Shown one piece after another: positions 1 to 11,336 of a DNA stretch of 64,000 nt. Both the position numbers and the translations under genes were made by a program. The stretch spans positions 868,001 to 932,000 of the forward strand of contig JAQOOI010000017.1 of NCBI GenBank assembly GCA_028554645.1, read 5' to 3'. The notes below the pieces were generated by a model, which did not search any database, had not been told where the DNA came from, and saw only the letters and a program-made list of their open reading frames with translations. Source of the DNA: Omphalotus guepiniiformis. Taxonomy: Eukaryota > Basidiomycota > Agaricomycetes > Agaricales > Omphalotaceae. Position 1 is the first letter of the stretch. Every line of letters starts with the position of its first letter.

Positions 1-510
1 AGGCCAAAGTCAATACTTTAAATGGTGGAAGCCACGGGTTGGAAAGAGCACTCACATTTCCTGCAAGACATTGTTCAGTCCATGCCCCCACAACGCTCCC
101 TCGAACTTCAGATACTTTCCTCTGTGTCTCCTCTCGCGTGAAACCTCGCTATTGCCTGCTCTTGACGTCTCGAATACAGCTTCTGTATGATTATGTTGTG
201 GGAGGTTTCTCTCGTACAAACGAATGTCTTCATAACTTGGCGGAATTCCGGATGATAATACAATCAACACAAGAACGACGGGGATTACTATGATTAGGAT
301 GGCCAGCCGCCGGACTGTCAGGGTGTGTTGAATGAAGTAAAGGAATGTGTATATTGATATGGGAGGTCGCTGTCGGAAACGTCGCGAAGTGGAGGACGTG
401 GATGCAGAAGAAGATTCTCCGTTCTCAAGGTGATCGCTCTGGAGATACTTGTAATCGACCATCCGACGGTTATGGGTCGAAGGTGTGAAGCCAAGATCCT
501 GTAATGCCAT
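1..510 (-). CDS. Type II membrane protein, O-fucosyltransferase-like, 5' part
   Basis: The first exon begins at the ATG at 508-510. It encodes a Ser-rich cytosolic tail of about 55 residues and then a strongly hydrophobic segment (ILIIVIPVVLVLIVL, around residues 70-85), as in a type II Golgi protein. A lumenal part follows, ending in KYLKFEGALWGHGLNNVLQE. That last motif, together with the PPSYEDIRLYERNLPQHN stretch, resembles basidiomycete proteins with a GDP-fucose protein O-fucosyltransferase fold; this is from memory of the family. The frame runs into a consensus donor (GTGAGT) near base 56, so the gene continues beyond the left edge and the catalytic part is not visible. The family call is therefore tentative, but an N-terminal membrane anchor is clear. 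Confidence 0.6.
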
Positions 511-1532
511 ATCTAATGACGACCGTGACTCGAGAGGTTGCTAGAGGATATCGCTAGTAAAGACGGGAGGCAAGAATGGAAAGTATACCAGAAATCCAAG
601 GCTAGCGTATTTAAACTCAAGCCTAACAACGAGGCTGAAAGAAGGTCAATTGCGGGTTGGTTATACATACTAGCGATACTGCGGCTGAACATAGCGATTG
701 TACTGCGCTTGCACTTGCATGATGGCAAACCACCCCTTTTCCGCGACCGATGTATCCCAGGGATGGGACGCTCAGTGTTTATCTCCGTCGGACCACAGCA
801 GTGCAGACGATATGGAAAGAGAATTGAATATCTCGAGTCGTCCTTGAGAAAAACTTTTTGATGTACAACATCAGAGATCTTGCCATCTCAATACTCTAGT
901 GATCTGGCATCAATTCAAGCCGGGCTTGGAAGGACTTGGAGAGTTGATCTTGAGCACCACACTATCAACGGGGAAGTTGTGCTTGACCTGTGACCCTGGA
1001 CAGCCCTGGACCGGGCTCTTTAAAAAATACTCGAAGTGCAGTGTGCCTGAGTATGACCCGCGTATGACGCAAATGCAGAAGAATAAACCTGAAGCTCAAT
1101 TAAGCCATCGTTGATACAGCACAACAATTCCAGAGTTCCAGGGGAACTTCTATGGAACAGAGAAGCTGAGGCAAATGCTGTCAGATGCTGCCACGTCTGC
1201 GAGTTCGTCAGGCTCTCAAAGGGAAGATGTGTGCAGATTCGAAGAGATTTTGCAGATACTTATGAAACCCACCAAATCCAGCCGCCATTTAGCATGCGCA
1301 AAATGTATCTGAAATGGGACTTTTGCAATTAAATCTGTCCTTTTTTTCGCCGGAGGAATATCTGTCGCTCACCTCCATGAAGCCTCAAACACATTATGCC
1401 TTCTTAGGTCAGATCGGAGATCCAGAGCCCAGAGGTCCAGCTCTTCCTTCGCATCTGAATTGCATCCTATGTATTTGTTTGTCTGGTTCATAGAATCTGA
1501 AATATGATACAAATGAAAGTCCGGCAAGAAGG
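511..1532. other. Intergenic, nothing recognised
   Basis: This interval holds the upstream region of the left-hand membrane protein gene and the 3' flank of PEX7. Only short open frames without recognisable similarity are present. Confidence 0.5.
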
Positions 1533-2782
1533 CTAAAGCCTATAAATATTCAGTTTGCTGTCCCATGCGCAGCTTGCTAGGACACCTTCTTCGTACAATG
1601 ACCATGCGCAGCCAACTACGAATTCAGTATGACCGTCATGGATGTGACGTAGTTGAGGTTGCGGGCCGTTTGATGTCGTACTCCATCTGATGAATCATGT
1701 TAACGGTAAAACCAACAAAGTCAGAAAAGCGTGCTTACACTCGGCATGTCATATCGTAACTCGCACTCGCTAGGATGTCCGCCCTATGTGGGCTCCATTG
1801 CACCTTTCTAATGGCATATTCATGTCCAGGAAGAGTGGTCTCGCATAGCCCGCCGACCTGACCAGTCTCGCCCATTTTTACCATACGACAATCCCAAACT
1901 TTCAGCATTTTATCGACACTTCCGCTAGCGAGCACAAAAGGCCGGTACTTGTTCCAATCAAGAGATAACACTTCAGTACCCGATGCAGGAACGGTGAGGA
2001 CTGCAGCGGAAACAGGGTTTGTGAACGTATTCACGTTTGGTCCGGACATGTAGGCGGGTGCACGTAGATCAAAAATTTTGAGAGTGCCATCGGTAGAACA
2101 TGTAGATATGAGATCAGGCTGGTGAGGTGAAAAAAGTGCTTGGTATACACAGGAAGGATGAGCATGCAATGTTGAGAGGGAGCGGGGTCGATCTGGTGTC
2201 CACTGGAACTTGATTGAAAACTCCATAGCATGGCAATTGGAACCTTACATACCACTTTGACTGTTCCATCCAAGCAAGAGGAGATGAAAGTATCCTTCTT
2301 GATGTTAGACCAATCTACCGAGAAAACCTCTCGAGTATGCTCATGCCATGCAGCGATCGCAAGATCCTTTGAGGCACTTAATCTCCCGCATACAACCGGA
2401 GAAATAGCACTCACATTGAGCATAATGTCCCATAACCGGATCGAACCGTCTCCAGAGGCTGTTAAGATTTGGTTTTCGTGAACTTCAGACCATGCAACAT
2501 CGTAAAGGCCATCTTGCGTCTCGAAACTTGACAGATCGACTCAGGACAGATGTCGCTCTGGGAGTGTGGACCATTGACGTACAATTTATCGAGTTTTATA
2601 CTAGGTGAACCGCCTGGCCCTGGAGTTAGAGAAACGATATGGAGACGACCATTGCCGACAAGACCAAAGTTGGCCGAGGACGCGAGGGCTATTCTCGTGT
2701 TATGAAACGGTGACCAAGCCAACGAATAATGAGCGAACCCGGGTGTCTGAAAAACCGCTGGCGACAACCTGGAGGCGTTCAT
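1533..2782 (-). CDS. PEX7: Peroxin 7, PTS2 receptor (WD40 protein)
   Basis: PEX7 is the soluble receptor that binds the N-terminal PTS2 signal and carries cargo to the peroxisome. The start ATG (2780-2782) opens MNASRLSPAVFQTPGFAHYS, followed by the family-typical NGRLHIV block. Joining exons over GT..AG introns gives FFETQDGLYDVAWSE, then the WD repeats HEHTREVFSVDWS, HPSCVYQALFSPHQPDLIST, SGTEVLSLDWNKY and GHEYAIRKVQWSPH. A last exon, reached through a donor at about 1739 and an acceptor near 1688, reads HTEFVVGCAWSLYEEGVLAS and ends in NIYRL-stop at 1533-1535, the normal PEX7 ending. All six to seven propeller blades appear present and intact. The gene is divergent from a sirtuin gene with only 107 bases between the two ATGs. 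Confidence 0.95.
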
Positions 2783-2889
2783 CGCTGTAGAAGGAAGAGA
2801 AATGAGACATAAGTAGTGCAGGTAGAAGCTCTGCAACTGAGCGGCCGATGCGGGGATAATGAAGCCGAACCTAAGACTGACCCATTCAC
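2783..2889. promoter_or_regulatory. Short bidirectional promoter, PEX7 / sirtuin
   Basis: The start codons of PEX7 (minus) and the sirtuin gene (plus) are 107 bases apart, so both must be driven from this interval or from within each other's 5' region. No clear TATA box is visible. Confidence 0.6.
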
Positions 2890-4498
2890 ATGCGAGTATC
2901 TGTCCCCCATATCCCTCAAGCTTTGTTGTCTGCTACCTCTTCAGTAAAGAAAGTATCAGCTTCAGAAGCAATAGAACGGGTAGCAACCTTCTTGGAACCT
3001 GGTAATGTTACGCTCATAACCGGTGCAGGTGTCAGCGTCGACTCTGGCATACGCGCATATCGAGGGCACGATGGAAGATACATGAATCCCAATTACAAGT
3101 AAGTTGATACTATGATATATCTTTGAGATCTCATACAAAGGGACCATACATAGGCCTATATTCTACCATGAACTTACAGATGAAACCGAGAAAGGGCGTG
3201 CATTCCGGTGAGCAAGCCCTGAAATTTTACATTGCATACTGACATTGAACTGTGACCTTGTCAGCCAACGTTACTGGCTACGTTCGTACTTGGGGTATCC
3301 TTCTGTACGAGATGCCCTTCCGAATACCACCCACTTTGCTTTGGCGGCTTTGCAGTACTCTGGCATCATTCCCCGTCTTATTACTCAGGTATGCCATTCA
3401 ACTATAAGCTTTCGGCAGGTACTAAACACACACTATGCTGTTCAGAATGTCGACGGCCTACACCATAAAGCTTTTGCCATGGCTTCAATCAGCCCTGTTC
3501 GTATGCAAGAGTCTATCCTAGAACTCCATGGCACTCTACATGTCAGCTTCAGTCCTCATTGTATCATTCAGCTGCGATGTAACGTCAGTTTGTTATGACC
3601 GTGCCTTTTGGGACCCTTAGCGTGTACGTTGTAAACACGGGCACCTCTTTGACCGGAGTACGTTTCAAGATCAGTTATCCGCTGCGAACCCCAAGTGGAA
3701 AATTTTCGTTGAAGAAATCGAAAGGTCAGGGAATGAGCTTAGGACAAACCCTGATGGTGATGTACGGGATTCTTATTACTTCGTTTCTTGTGTTCACTGC
3801 ATGAGTTCTATAGGTTGCTGTCGAACACCTAGGTATCTCATACAGCGACTTTGTAATCCCTGACTGTCCTTCGTGTCTTCAAGAAAAGCGACACAACAAC
3901 GTTGTAAGTCAACCTGTTTCAACCTATTTACTCATAGTCTCACGCGATATAGCATAAACCTGACTTGGTTTTCTTCGGAGAGTCAATATCCGAAAGTGTG
4001 AAAACCCGATCGTATGTGCACTGACACATACAATCAGCACCTTCAGCTGAATCGCTGCTTTAGTTATCTTGACGTAGAGAAATCCGACCGACTTCTCTTA
4101 ATGGGAACGACATTGGCCACATTTTCAGCCTTTAGGTCTGTCGGGTACTCATCTTTGAGCGTCACTCTGCTGAGCCTGTCCGCGTGCATAGACTCCTTAA
4201 ACACGCCATTGAGCTGAAAAAGCCGGTGCTCATGATTAACGTCGGTCCGTCTCGAGCTGATGGTGTTCAAGGCGTCGAAAAACTGGATATCGCAAGTGGG
4301 GAAATCATGAGAGACGTTGTACAAGATGTGCTGTATGTTATCGAGTTTTGATTTTTATATAATGTATCTGACTATCCGAATGCCAACAGTGGGTATCGAT
4401 CACAGGAGGACCCCACTATTGAAGAGATGTTGCGAAGCGGAATCCACAATCCGCCGCCTGCTCTCGATGACGATAGAGCACCTCGGGCTGCAGGCTGA
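2890..4498 (+). CDS. Class II sirtuin (SIRT4-like NAD-dependent deacylase)
   Basis: Sirtuins remove acyl groups from lysine using NAD; class II members of SIRT4 type are usually mitochondrial. The ATG at 2890 opens a short basic leader, then the NAD-binding motif ITGAGVSVDSGIRAYRGHDG. Downstream exons carry QNVDGLHHKA (catalytic His), LELHGTLH, a zinc-ligand pair in PDCPSCLQEKRHNNV, PDLVFFGESI, LLLMGTTLATFSAFR and PVLMINVGPSRADG, in the order expected of SIRT4 homologues. The final exon, after an intron starting GTATGTT near 4333, encodes GYRSQEDPTIEEMLRSGI and stops at 4496-4498. At least six small introns interrupt it. The zinc-finger exons are short and their boundaries approximate. Mitochondrial location is inferred from the class and not proven by the leader. 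Confidence 0.92.
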
Positions 4499-4909
4499 GA
4501 AGGGACATATGTGGGGTGACGGTTTCATAAACGGTGTATAGAGGAGTTAAATTCAGTAAACTTCAGATAGAATATTCTCAAATTTGGAACAAAGGCAATA
4601 TCAAGGCATCAGCATTCCGGTCTTCTTCTAAACACTGGCCTCAATCAATACATTCAGATATCAGTCTTAGTGTGGGCGTCAACAACCAATGTGTTCCGCT
4701 AAACTGACAGTCGTCGCGAACATCATGTTGTATGATCTTTATGAAACAAAATGTATTCCCATTGCACCCGAACTACCCAGTCCATCAATTGCTCGTCCCT
4801 CATTATATCACTAGTTGTACACATGAATATAATTTATTTTCCATTGAGCATCTGACGATTGCCAATATCAGACCAAGGTTGACAAAAGTTGGATACAACA
4901 CAGCTTACC
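4499..4909. other. Convergent intergenic region
   Basis: This is the 3' flank shared by the sirtuin gene (plus) and the GH16 gene (minus). AT-rich; nothing coding recognised. Confidence 0.5.
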
Positions 4910-6048
4910 TTAGAAATTATCTGGATTCGCAACAGCATCTGCGCATGTTCCAGGGCAACCAGACTTTGCATAGGTAGCGCCTGCCCAATCGCCACAGAGA
5001 GCAGTGTTTATTGTCAGGACATGAGATTTGAAGTGCTGTCCGACATTACATTGACCACCGGTCGCAAGGAACGCGACTGGTTTACCCCACGAGCTCGGAT
5101 TGGGTTTCTGAGATTTAACATCTGCTGGGATTTTGTCTCGGGACCAGTGCCAAAGTTGGATCCCTACACTGTTATCCCACAGATGCGCGAAAACACCTCC
5201 ACCTGCCTGGTTGAAGGCTTGACCAAAGCCGTTGGGGTCCGACGTAGCGCATCCGGCATTGCTAGATCCACTACTTTCGCATGTAGTACCTATAACGCTG
5301 CCGGTGATGGCTTTCGACTTGTCGAGGGTACAACCCCCAGATGTATGCATTGTCATCTGGTTGCTCTTAGACTCGTGGACACCTTCAAGCACATCAATCT
5401 CGCCTGGAAAATTGGAACATTAGCAGACAATGAGAGGAAATTACACTGATGATGCCTACCTCCACCAGGCCAGTTAGGTCCAACCGACCTGTAAGAGTGT
5501 AATGAGTTAAACGGGCAACGTTGGCCTGCCAAGTTACTTACCAGTAGGCTGGCCATGTTGAACAACCCAATGGCATCGCGGTGAAGTCTGCAATGAAAAG
5601 CCCGCCGTTGTAGGTCTTCTTTGAACTGATACGGACTCTGCGCAGAGGACTTTGAAAGGAACGCTCGACAGGAAATGAACGTGCACTTACGAATTACGAT
5701 TTTGACCCGAGGTCAACTTTGTTGTCGAATCCACAGACAGGGTGACTACGTTATTATTGACCTTGGCAAGACCTTTACTCTTTGCTTGGTCCGCTGGTAG
5801 GTAATTCACCATCCCATGAGTAGGATCCGCCTGACTAAAGAAATCCCATTGACTGCATATCGTCAGCACCGTAAACTGCACCGAAAGCGAGGATCGTACT
5901 CAAAGAACTGGGCTCCTTCATACTTGTCTGTCAGTGCCCAGGATTTCGCAGCAGCTCGGGTTCCAAACGAAGAATAGTTGGCAGGCACAGCAAAAGACAG
6001 AACGGGAAGCGTCAAAAGAACGGATGCTGCTCGAGCTTTGGACATCAT
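4910..6048 (-). CDS. Secreted GH16 endo-1,3(4)-beta-glucanase (laminarinase type)
   Basis: GH16 laminarinases hydrolyse beta-1,3/1,4-glucan of fungal or plant walls outside the cell. The ATG at 6046-6048 (a second at 6043-6045) opens a signal peptide, MMSKARAASVLLTLPVLSFA. Exons then give AQFFE, WDFFSQADPTHGMVNYLPAD, RISSKKTYNGGLFIADF, STWPAYW and the catalytic block GEIDVLEGVHE, whose ExDxxE holds nucleophile and acid/base. Next come MTMHTSGGC, IQLWHWSRDKIPADV, CNVGQHFKSHVLTINTALCG and a Cys-rich end. The frame stops (TAA, 4910-4912) directly before a good donor (GGTAAGC), one strand short of the usual AYWDINSIRVY-type end. Either the C-terminal beta-strand is lost, or the true splice differs from what I can see. 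Otherwise all core motifs are present. Confidence 0.9.
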
Positions 6049-7531
6049 ATCGGCAACAGAAATACGGCGAGAACGTGAGATTGAGTATAGACGATTGTGA
6101 ACAAGACCAGCTTGTAGAGTGACCAGCACAAACGAGGATTTGTGTGGACATGGAGAACATAGCGGTTTTTTATTCAAGAACGATCCCGGCCTAGGCTGTG
6201 TATTGTGGATTGAATAGAAACATGCTTTGCATCTGAAACTAGCGGTGCTGTAGTTGGGGATTCGTATCAGTTTTGTTTGGTTCCTGAGTAGAACAGTTCC
6301 AGCCTACTCAGAGCTTGGTGTTGTTCCCGTCCTTTCTACCCCGACCACATTGGAATTCCATCAAGCGACTTGTGTGCAAGTCTGTACAATTCCTGATGGT
6401 ACATTCATGCACGATACCGGTCACGACACTGTGAGTTGGAATGTGGAATCTGACGACTGTCACTGTCTTGTTGTTCTGCACATCATACCTGATGCTTCCC
6501 ACAAGAACAGAGCGCAGCTAGGTGTAGATGACCTGTGGTGATAGGAATCTAATCAGCACAGCTTTGATGAAAGCTACATGGAAACTGGCCAGAAAAACAA
6601 AAATTCAGGAGGTGGCACGTTTCAGACTAATAGTACGGGGTCGAAACAAACTTGCAGTATAATCAAGAGTAGGAGTTCGGAGTGTATTGACCGGCTTGGG
6701 TCGACGAAATGAGCAAAAACACAGCAAGAGCAGGCAAGAGCAGGCAAGAGCGCACTGACGAAGCTGATATTATGATTCAGTTATCCACGCTTCATTACAT
6801 GAATATGAAAAACAAATGAAAGACCTTTTCAACGCGCTATTACCCACACCCAGCAGTGATGGATATTTGAATGGCGAAGGTGAGTACGAAAACACAAAAT
6901 TACTACTTCCTGACGATGGAAAGACTTCAACGTCCCCGAAATCTTGCCAGTGCTAAAGGTGAGTGAAAAACATTTCCTACAAATTCCTAGTCGTAGTTTC
7001 GAAATTCGCTTGAGCGTTTGATCCGTTGACCGGATCACACACTAGGGATTACGTAACCATTCTTGCCTTGCCATTTCAAAGTAGGTCCTCAATACAGTAA
7101 GTATTGCCAGAACCAGAAGACACTGCGACTGTTGAATAGGAGATAGTTACTAACGGTACGAAATCTGTAGCCTCACTCTATGAAAAGACTTAGGGGTAAC
7201 GCATAGGGAGAACTCTCCTGTGTTATACAATAGAGTGACGCTATACAAAGTAAACAGTATCTAGGTGCAAGTGCGATTGATCAAAATACAAAACCCAGAT
7301 ATACTAACATAAAAGTGAGAAAGAATCTAAAAGCCAATTAAGTGGTGCGATGCAAATAAAGAAAAACCTGAAAAACTTAAGTAATACAAGGATTACATGC
7401 AAGAAAGCAGAGGGGACTATACTTCTATATGCTGTATGAGGGGTGTTAACGGACTGTGGACAGCAGACAGGCAAGGAAGGTGGGTCGAGGTTTCACGGAA
7501 CATGGCACGGAGGTAATAACGACGCCACCCC
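6049..7531. other. 1.5 kb intergenic region
   Basis: It contains the GH16 promoter and the 3' flank of the next minus-strand gene. Several open frames of up to 95 codons occur on both strands but show no family motif, splice logic or signal peptide, so I do not call them genes. A small decamer repeat lies at 6724-6751. Confidence 0.5.
6724..6751. repeat. Tandem decamer GCAAGAGCAG, 2.8 copies
   Basis: GCAAGAGCAG occurs at 6724 and 6734, with a partial third unit at 6744. Non-coding. Confidence 0.85.
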
Positions 7532-8500
7532 CTAATAAGTAGGCAGCTCTTCCCTCACAGAGCCCGAGCGGCCCTCAGCGAGACCACCATAATCTTGCCT
7601 CGCCGCTGAAATTACATTTTGCGGCTCGGACCTAGGAATACTAGCTGGTGTATTCAAACTGGTTGTGGTAGGAGTCGTAGCAAATTCTGGTGTTCGCAAT
7701 TGTGACCAACTCCATTGCCGCCAATCATCCTGGGCCTCAGAGGGAGAAGGGGGCAGTCTGATATGTATACCATGGGACCGGGCCAGGTATTGCTCGGTAG
7801 CTAAATCGCGTTTATTAGGGTGTCTGACGAGGATAGGGGGAGGAGGGGAGAGGTCTCGGTCTGCGGTGCTCATTTCGCCGTCGTCGTCTTCATCGTCAGA
7901 GGTCAAAGAAGGTGTGCTGGTGTACGTTGAGTGGGAAGAGGTCGAGGCTACGGGAGATGATTTCTGTTGAAAAATTAACACACAAGGCCATGAGTTGTGC
8001 GGTATGTAGGGTGATGTTTAAACATACCTTCTCCTTCTCCTTCCCCTTCGACTTTGCGGTGGCAGTTCCCTTCTTGGTTGGTAGTTGAGCTCGCCTTGAC
8101 CCAGTAATCTTCTTGCACCGGCGTTTGTGCACTTCCCAGTGGTAGGAGTCGTACATGCTTTTTGTGGACAACTTGATGCGCGTCTCGCAGCCTATACACC
8201 AGACGGAGCGTGATTGTACATCGGCCGTCCAGGGGTCCTCCTCGAGCTTCTTCTTCCTAGCCGCAGCGACGGTCGTTAAAGCGACTTGTTGTCCACTAGG
8301 AGAGAAAATTGTTAGAGCCGATAAATTACCTAGCACAATGCAAATACCTCGAAGTAGACGGCGAGGAGTGTTCTGCTGAAGCCGGAATAATCTTTCTGTG
8401 ATATTAGAATTAGAAACGCTCTTTCCCAAGTCGAGGAAATTTTTGTGAAGAGACGCGACACTTACAACGAGGACAAAGGCTCGTAATTAATCGTGGCCAT
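7532..8500 (-). CDS. Protein with one BED-like CX2C-HX3C zinc-binding motif
   Basis: The ATG at 8498-8500 starts MATINYEPLSSL. Two short introns (donor GTAAGTG near 8463; GTATTTGC near 8348) lead to SGQQVALTTVAAARKKKLEE. The only recognisable feature is WCIGCETRIKLSTKSMYDSY followed by HWEVHKRRC, that is C-X2-C-X19-H-X3-C with a Trp three residues before the His. A Lys/Glu-rich linker follows, then, after another intron, a Ser/Thr/Pro- and acid-rich tail ending REELPTY-stop at 7532. The same motif occurs three times in the next gene upstream (9102-10938), so the two look like paralogues. The basic and acidic composition suggests a nuclear protein, but the function is unknown. Confidence 0.8.
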
Positions 8501-9101
8501 CGTAGTTACTCAACGGAGGGATCAGAGGGGCTATAAGTTCCAGCGAGTATGTCAAAGGAAAGCTACCATTAAATAGTAAAAGACACGCACAAAACGCTCT
8601 AGGTGCTGGACAGTAACTTCTAAGTGGAGGCACAATGATAACTTGCAGGTAATACGCGGGGGGAAATTAATGGGAAACACAAGTACTGGAGATTACAAGT
8701 CGGGTGTAATAACGGGAATGGTAGTAGAAGAACGAGCTGGCCACATGAAAGGGAAGGAAGAAGAGATTTGTCGCGCGAAAGAGTGGCAGACCTGTGGCGA
8801 ACACAAGGGAGGCCACCACGGTTACCTACATACATGCCTAATTTATACCCCGCGGCAAAGTCCGATAAAAGATATAGATGATGGTGCACCGATATAACAC
8901 TTTCATTCGGCATTGAAAAGGAAAACAAAAAGAAAGTATAAATTAGACCACAGCATAAAGGCAAAGCATGAAAGAATTCAAAGAATGGATATCAGGAGGG
9001 GTCACAAACGCCCACAAATTCAAATCGGTAAATATAAAACAAAGGGAACGTAGATGGTTGGAGTGATAAAGATGTAGATAGAAAAAGAAATAAAAGACTC
9101 T
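8501..9101. other. Intergenic region between the two zinc-motif genes
   Basis: This is the promoter of the 7532-8500 gene and the 3' flank of the 9102-10938 gene. Nothing else recognised. Confidence 0.5.
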
Positions 9102-10938
9102 TTACGCGTCGTTGCTAATGCTCTCTTTAAACCCACGAACGAAAGACTTGAAAGGCATCAAGAACCAACCCAAAACGGAAGGAGGCTCCTTCTCCGGCAC
9201 GACATACGTCTCCGTGCGGGGTCGGTTGTGAGGTCTTGCGTCAGGGTCCTCAAGTGACGATTCCGAATCTTCCGTCTCCTCGAGCCGGCGTTTGACGCCT
9301 TTCAGCTGAGTTCCGGCCTCAGCTACTACAGTAGACGTAGATCCAATCGATGCAGGAGGTCGAGTAGACTCCATGGGAAAGGGCACACTGTTCGATCCAG
9401 ATTCCTCGGACAACTTAGATCTCGGAGAGCTGTGTAGATTTCAATATGTTTTAGAGTTGAGAAGCTTACGGCAATCGTGCCGCTGATCTTTGCTCACCGT
9501 GACTCGGAACAATCTGCCTTATGTGCCTCCCAACTCGTGAGACAGTAGTCTCCCTCGCCTTCAAGAGTAACCTTCGTGTCACAGGTACCGCATATGACAT
9601 GATGCAAACCGAATGATTTGGCCTGTGGATCATTCACCAGCTTCAGCTTCCGTTCCGCAGTCGCTACCCTTGAGCTCGGTCTGTGTACATTTCATTGTCA
9701 ATTTAATGAGTCAACAGCAGCAGGCTCATGAAAAAACCGTACACAGCAGCAGAACAGCTGCCTTGATGCTGCTTCCAATTTGTCAGAGCATAATTTGTCG
9801 TCCCCAATCGAATCCACTTTTGGCACTTCTTACACAGCGCCTGATCTGGCTGCACTTCTTGGGCGCGAGGGTCAGCCAGTAAAATGGCTTTCCTCTCCTC
9901 TTCAGTTCTCCGAGGCGTACTAGAAGAAGTGGCTTTCTCATTCTGACTTTCTTCTGCACCAGGACTTTCCGGAGCCCTGTTGCAATATTGTCATCATACG
10001 ATTTTGTCTTGCTGGCTCAATGACACTTACGGTGGAGTGCAAGCAGGCTTGTTGTCGCATCGCGCACGGTGAAATTCCCAAGGACGTACCGTATAAGTCT
10101 GCTTCGTACCCAGGTTCACATACTTGTGGCAACGAAGACACTTGGCGCGGTGCGGTTCGAGCGACCCACATTCCGGCTGATTTTTGAAATACTCGATGCG
10201 CTCAGGCTCGGTGCGACGGACTCGGGTGGTGCTCATTACAGAGTCGGCAACAGAGGCCCCATCAGACTCTGAGGGTGCTGGATTGCTGGTGAGGAATAGT
10301 AAACACCCCTCGATCAATGCATGAGGAAAATACACAGCACGAACATGTGTGACGCAGACGAATTGGGTTTGTGCGTGCGCGCCTTGACAACCGAGGGAGG
10401 TTTCTTGGTATATGGCGGAGTGGAAGTCGAGGGACCATCTTGCTGAAGAGCCTCTTTGAGAGAGGTAACCGACGACGAGCCGCGAACGTGTTTCTTCGCT
10501 TTGCTCCTGACAGACGCGACAGAGGCCGTATCTGCTACCTCAGATTCACGACTTGCACGTTTGGTAGAGGATTCTGAGGAGCTGCATGAACATGAACAAC
10601 ACGCTTATCAGGGAGAGTACAGCGTTTCTCACTTGCTGAGTTCGGCTCTCCGCGGAATCGTGCTTTCCGGCGGCTATGAGGGAGCAATCACTTTAGACAC
10701 AGAAGGCAAGCGATAAGATGGAGACACACCCTCATATCCGACATCTTCTTAACTTTCTTAGGAGACCTCTTGGGGCTTGTTTTTACAGCCTCTTCACTCA
10801 CGTCGGATTCCGGATTGGACTGGGCGCTGGAAGCAGATTAAGCACATTTTGCAAGCGATTGAGATACATGACACACTCAGCATCCCCCGATAAAGTTCGC
10901 TTCCTCTGCAGAGGTGAACTCAATAAGAACTTGTGCAT
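9102..10938 (-). CDS. Protein with three BED-like CX2C-HX3C zinc-binding motifs
   Basis: The ATG at 10936-10938 opens MHKFLLSSPLQRKRTLSGDA. Eight exons joined by phase-consistent GT..AG introns give a Lys/Ser-rich N-terminal half (KTSPKRSPKKVKK, RSKAKKHVRG: likely nuclear targeting). Three spaced motifs follow: CLRCHKYVNLGTKQTYTVRP with WEFHRARC, CKKCQKWIRLGTTNYALTN with WKQHQGSC, and CGTCDTKVTLEGEGDYCLTS with WEAHKADC. Each is C-X2-C-X18/19-H-X3-C with W three residues before H. A charge-rich stretch (KGVKRRLEETEDSESSLED) precedes the stop at 9102. I know no named family that matches exactly; the spacing is closest to BED or other CCHC DNA-binding fingers. Transcription-related function is inference only. 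Confidence 0.8.
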
Positions 10939-11336
10939 GTAAAACGAGACATTCAACGTGCCTTGTGTCTATTCAAATAAGTGACTTTGACTTGCCTGAA
11001 AAGATGAGATTAGACATGGATAGGACACGGAAACGATATATATACTTTGAAGGGCTTTCAGAGGACCGGTCCATGGTAAAAGTACAAGATCTACTGGAAA
11101 ACGAATGTGGAGAGTCGAATTAATGTGGTATAACCAGAGCTTTGAAACTCCGCCCGTTGTCATTATCGCAAGGCAAATATTTGTCTACCAACCACTCATC
11201 TCATCATTGTCTGGTGAAATACTTACTACACTGTGTGTGTTAGTGTATCTTTCTCGTTTTCTGACAATAATTATGTCTATTGGAAGTACTAACGCTGGAG
11301 TAGCAGAGGAATTCGCACTTATGTTGCAATACTCTC
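10939..11336. promoter_or_regulatory. Divergent promoter region
   Basis: About 400 bases separate the start codons of the three-motif zinc protein (minus) and the EFM7-like methyltransferase (plus). No defined element recognised. Confidence 0.45.

Noticed and set aside
6254..6541. 95-codon plus-strand open frame
   Set aside because: No motif, no splice context and an overlapping antisense frame of similar quality.
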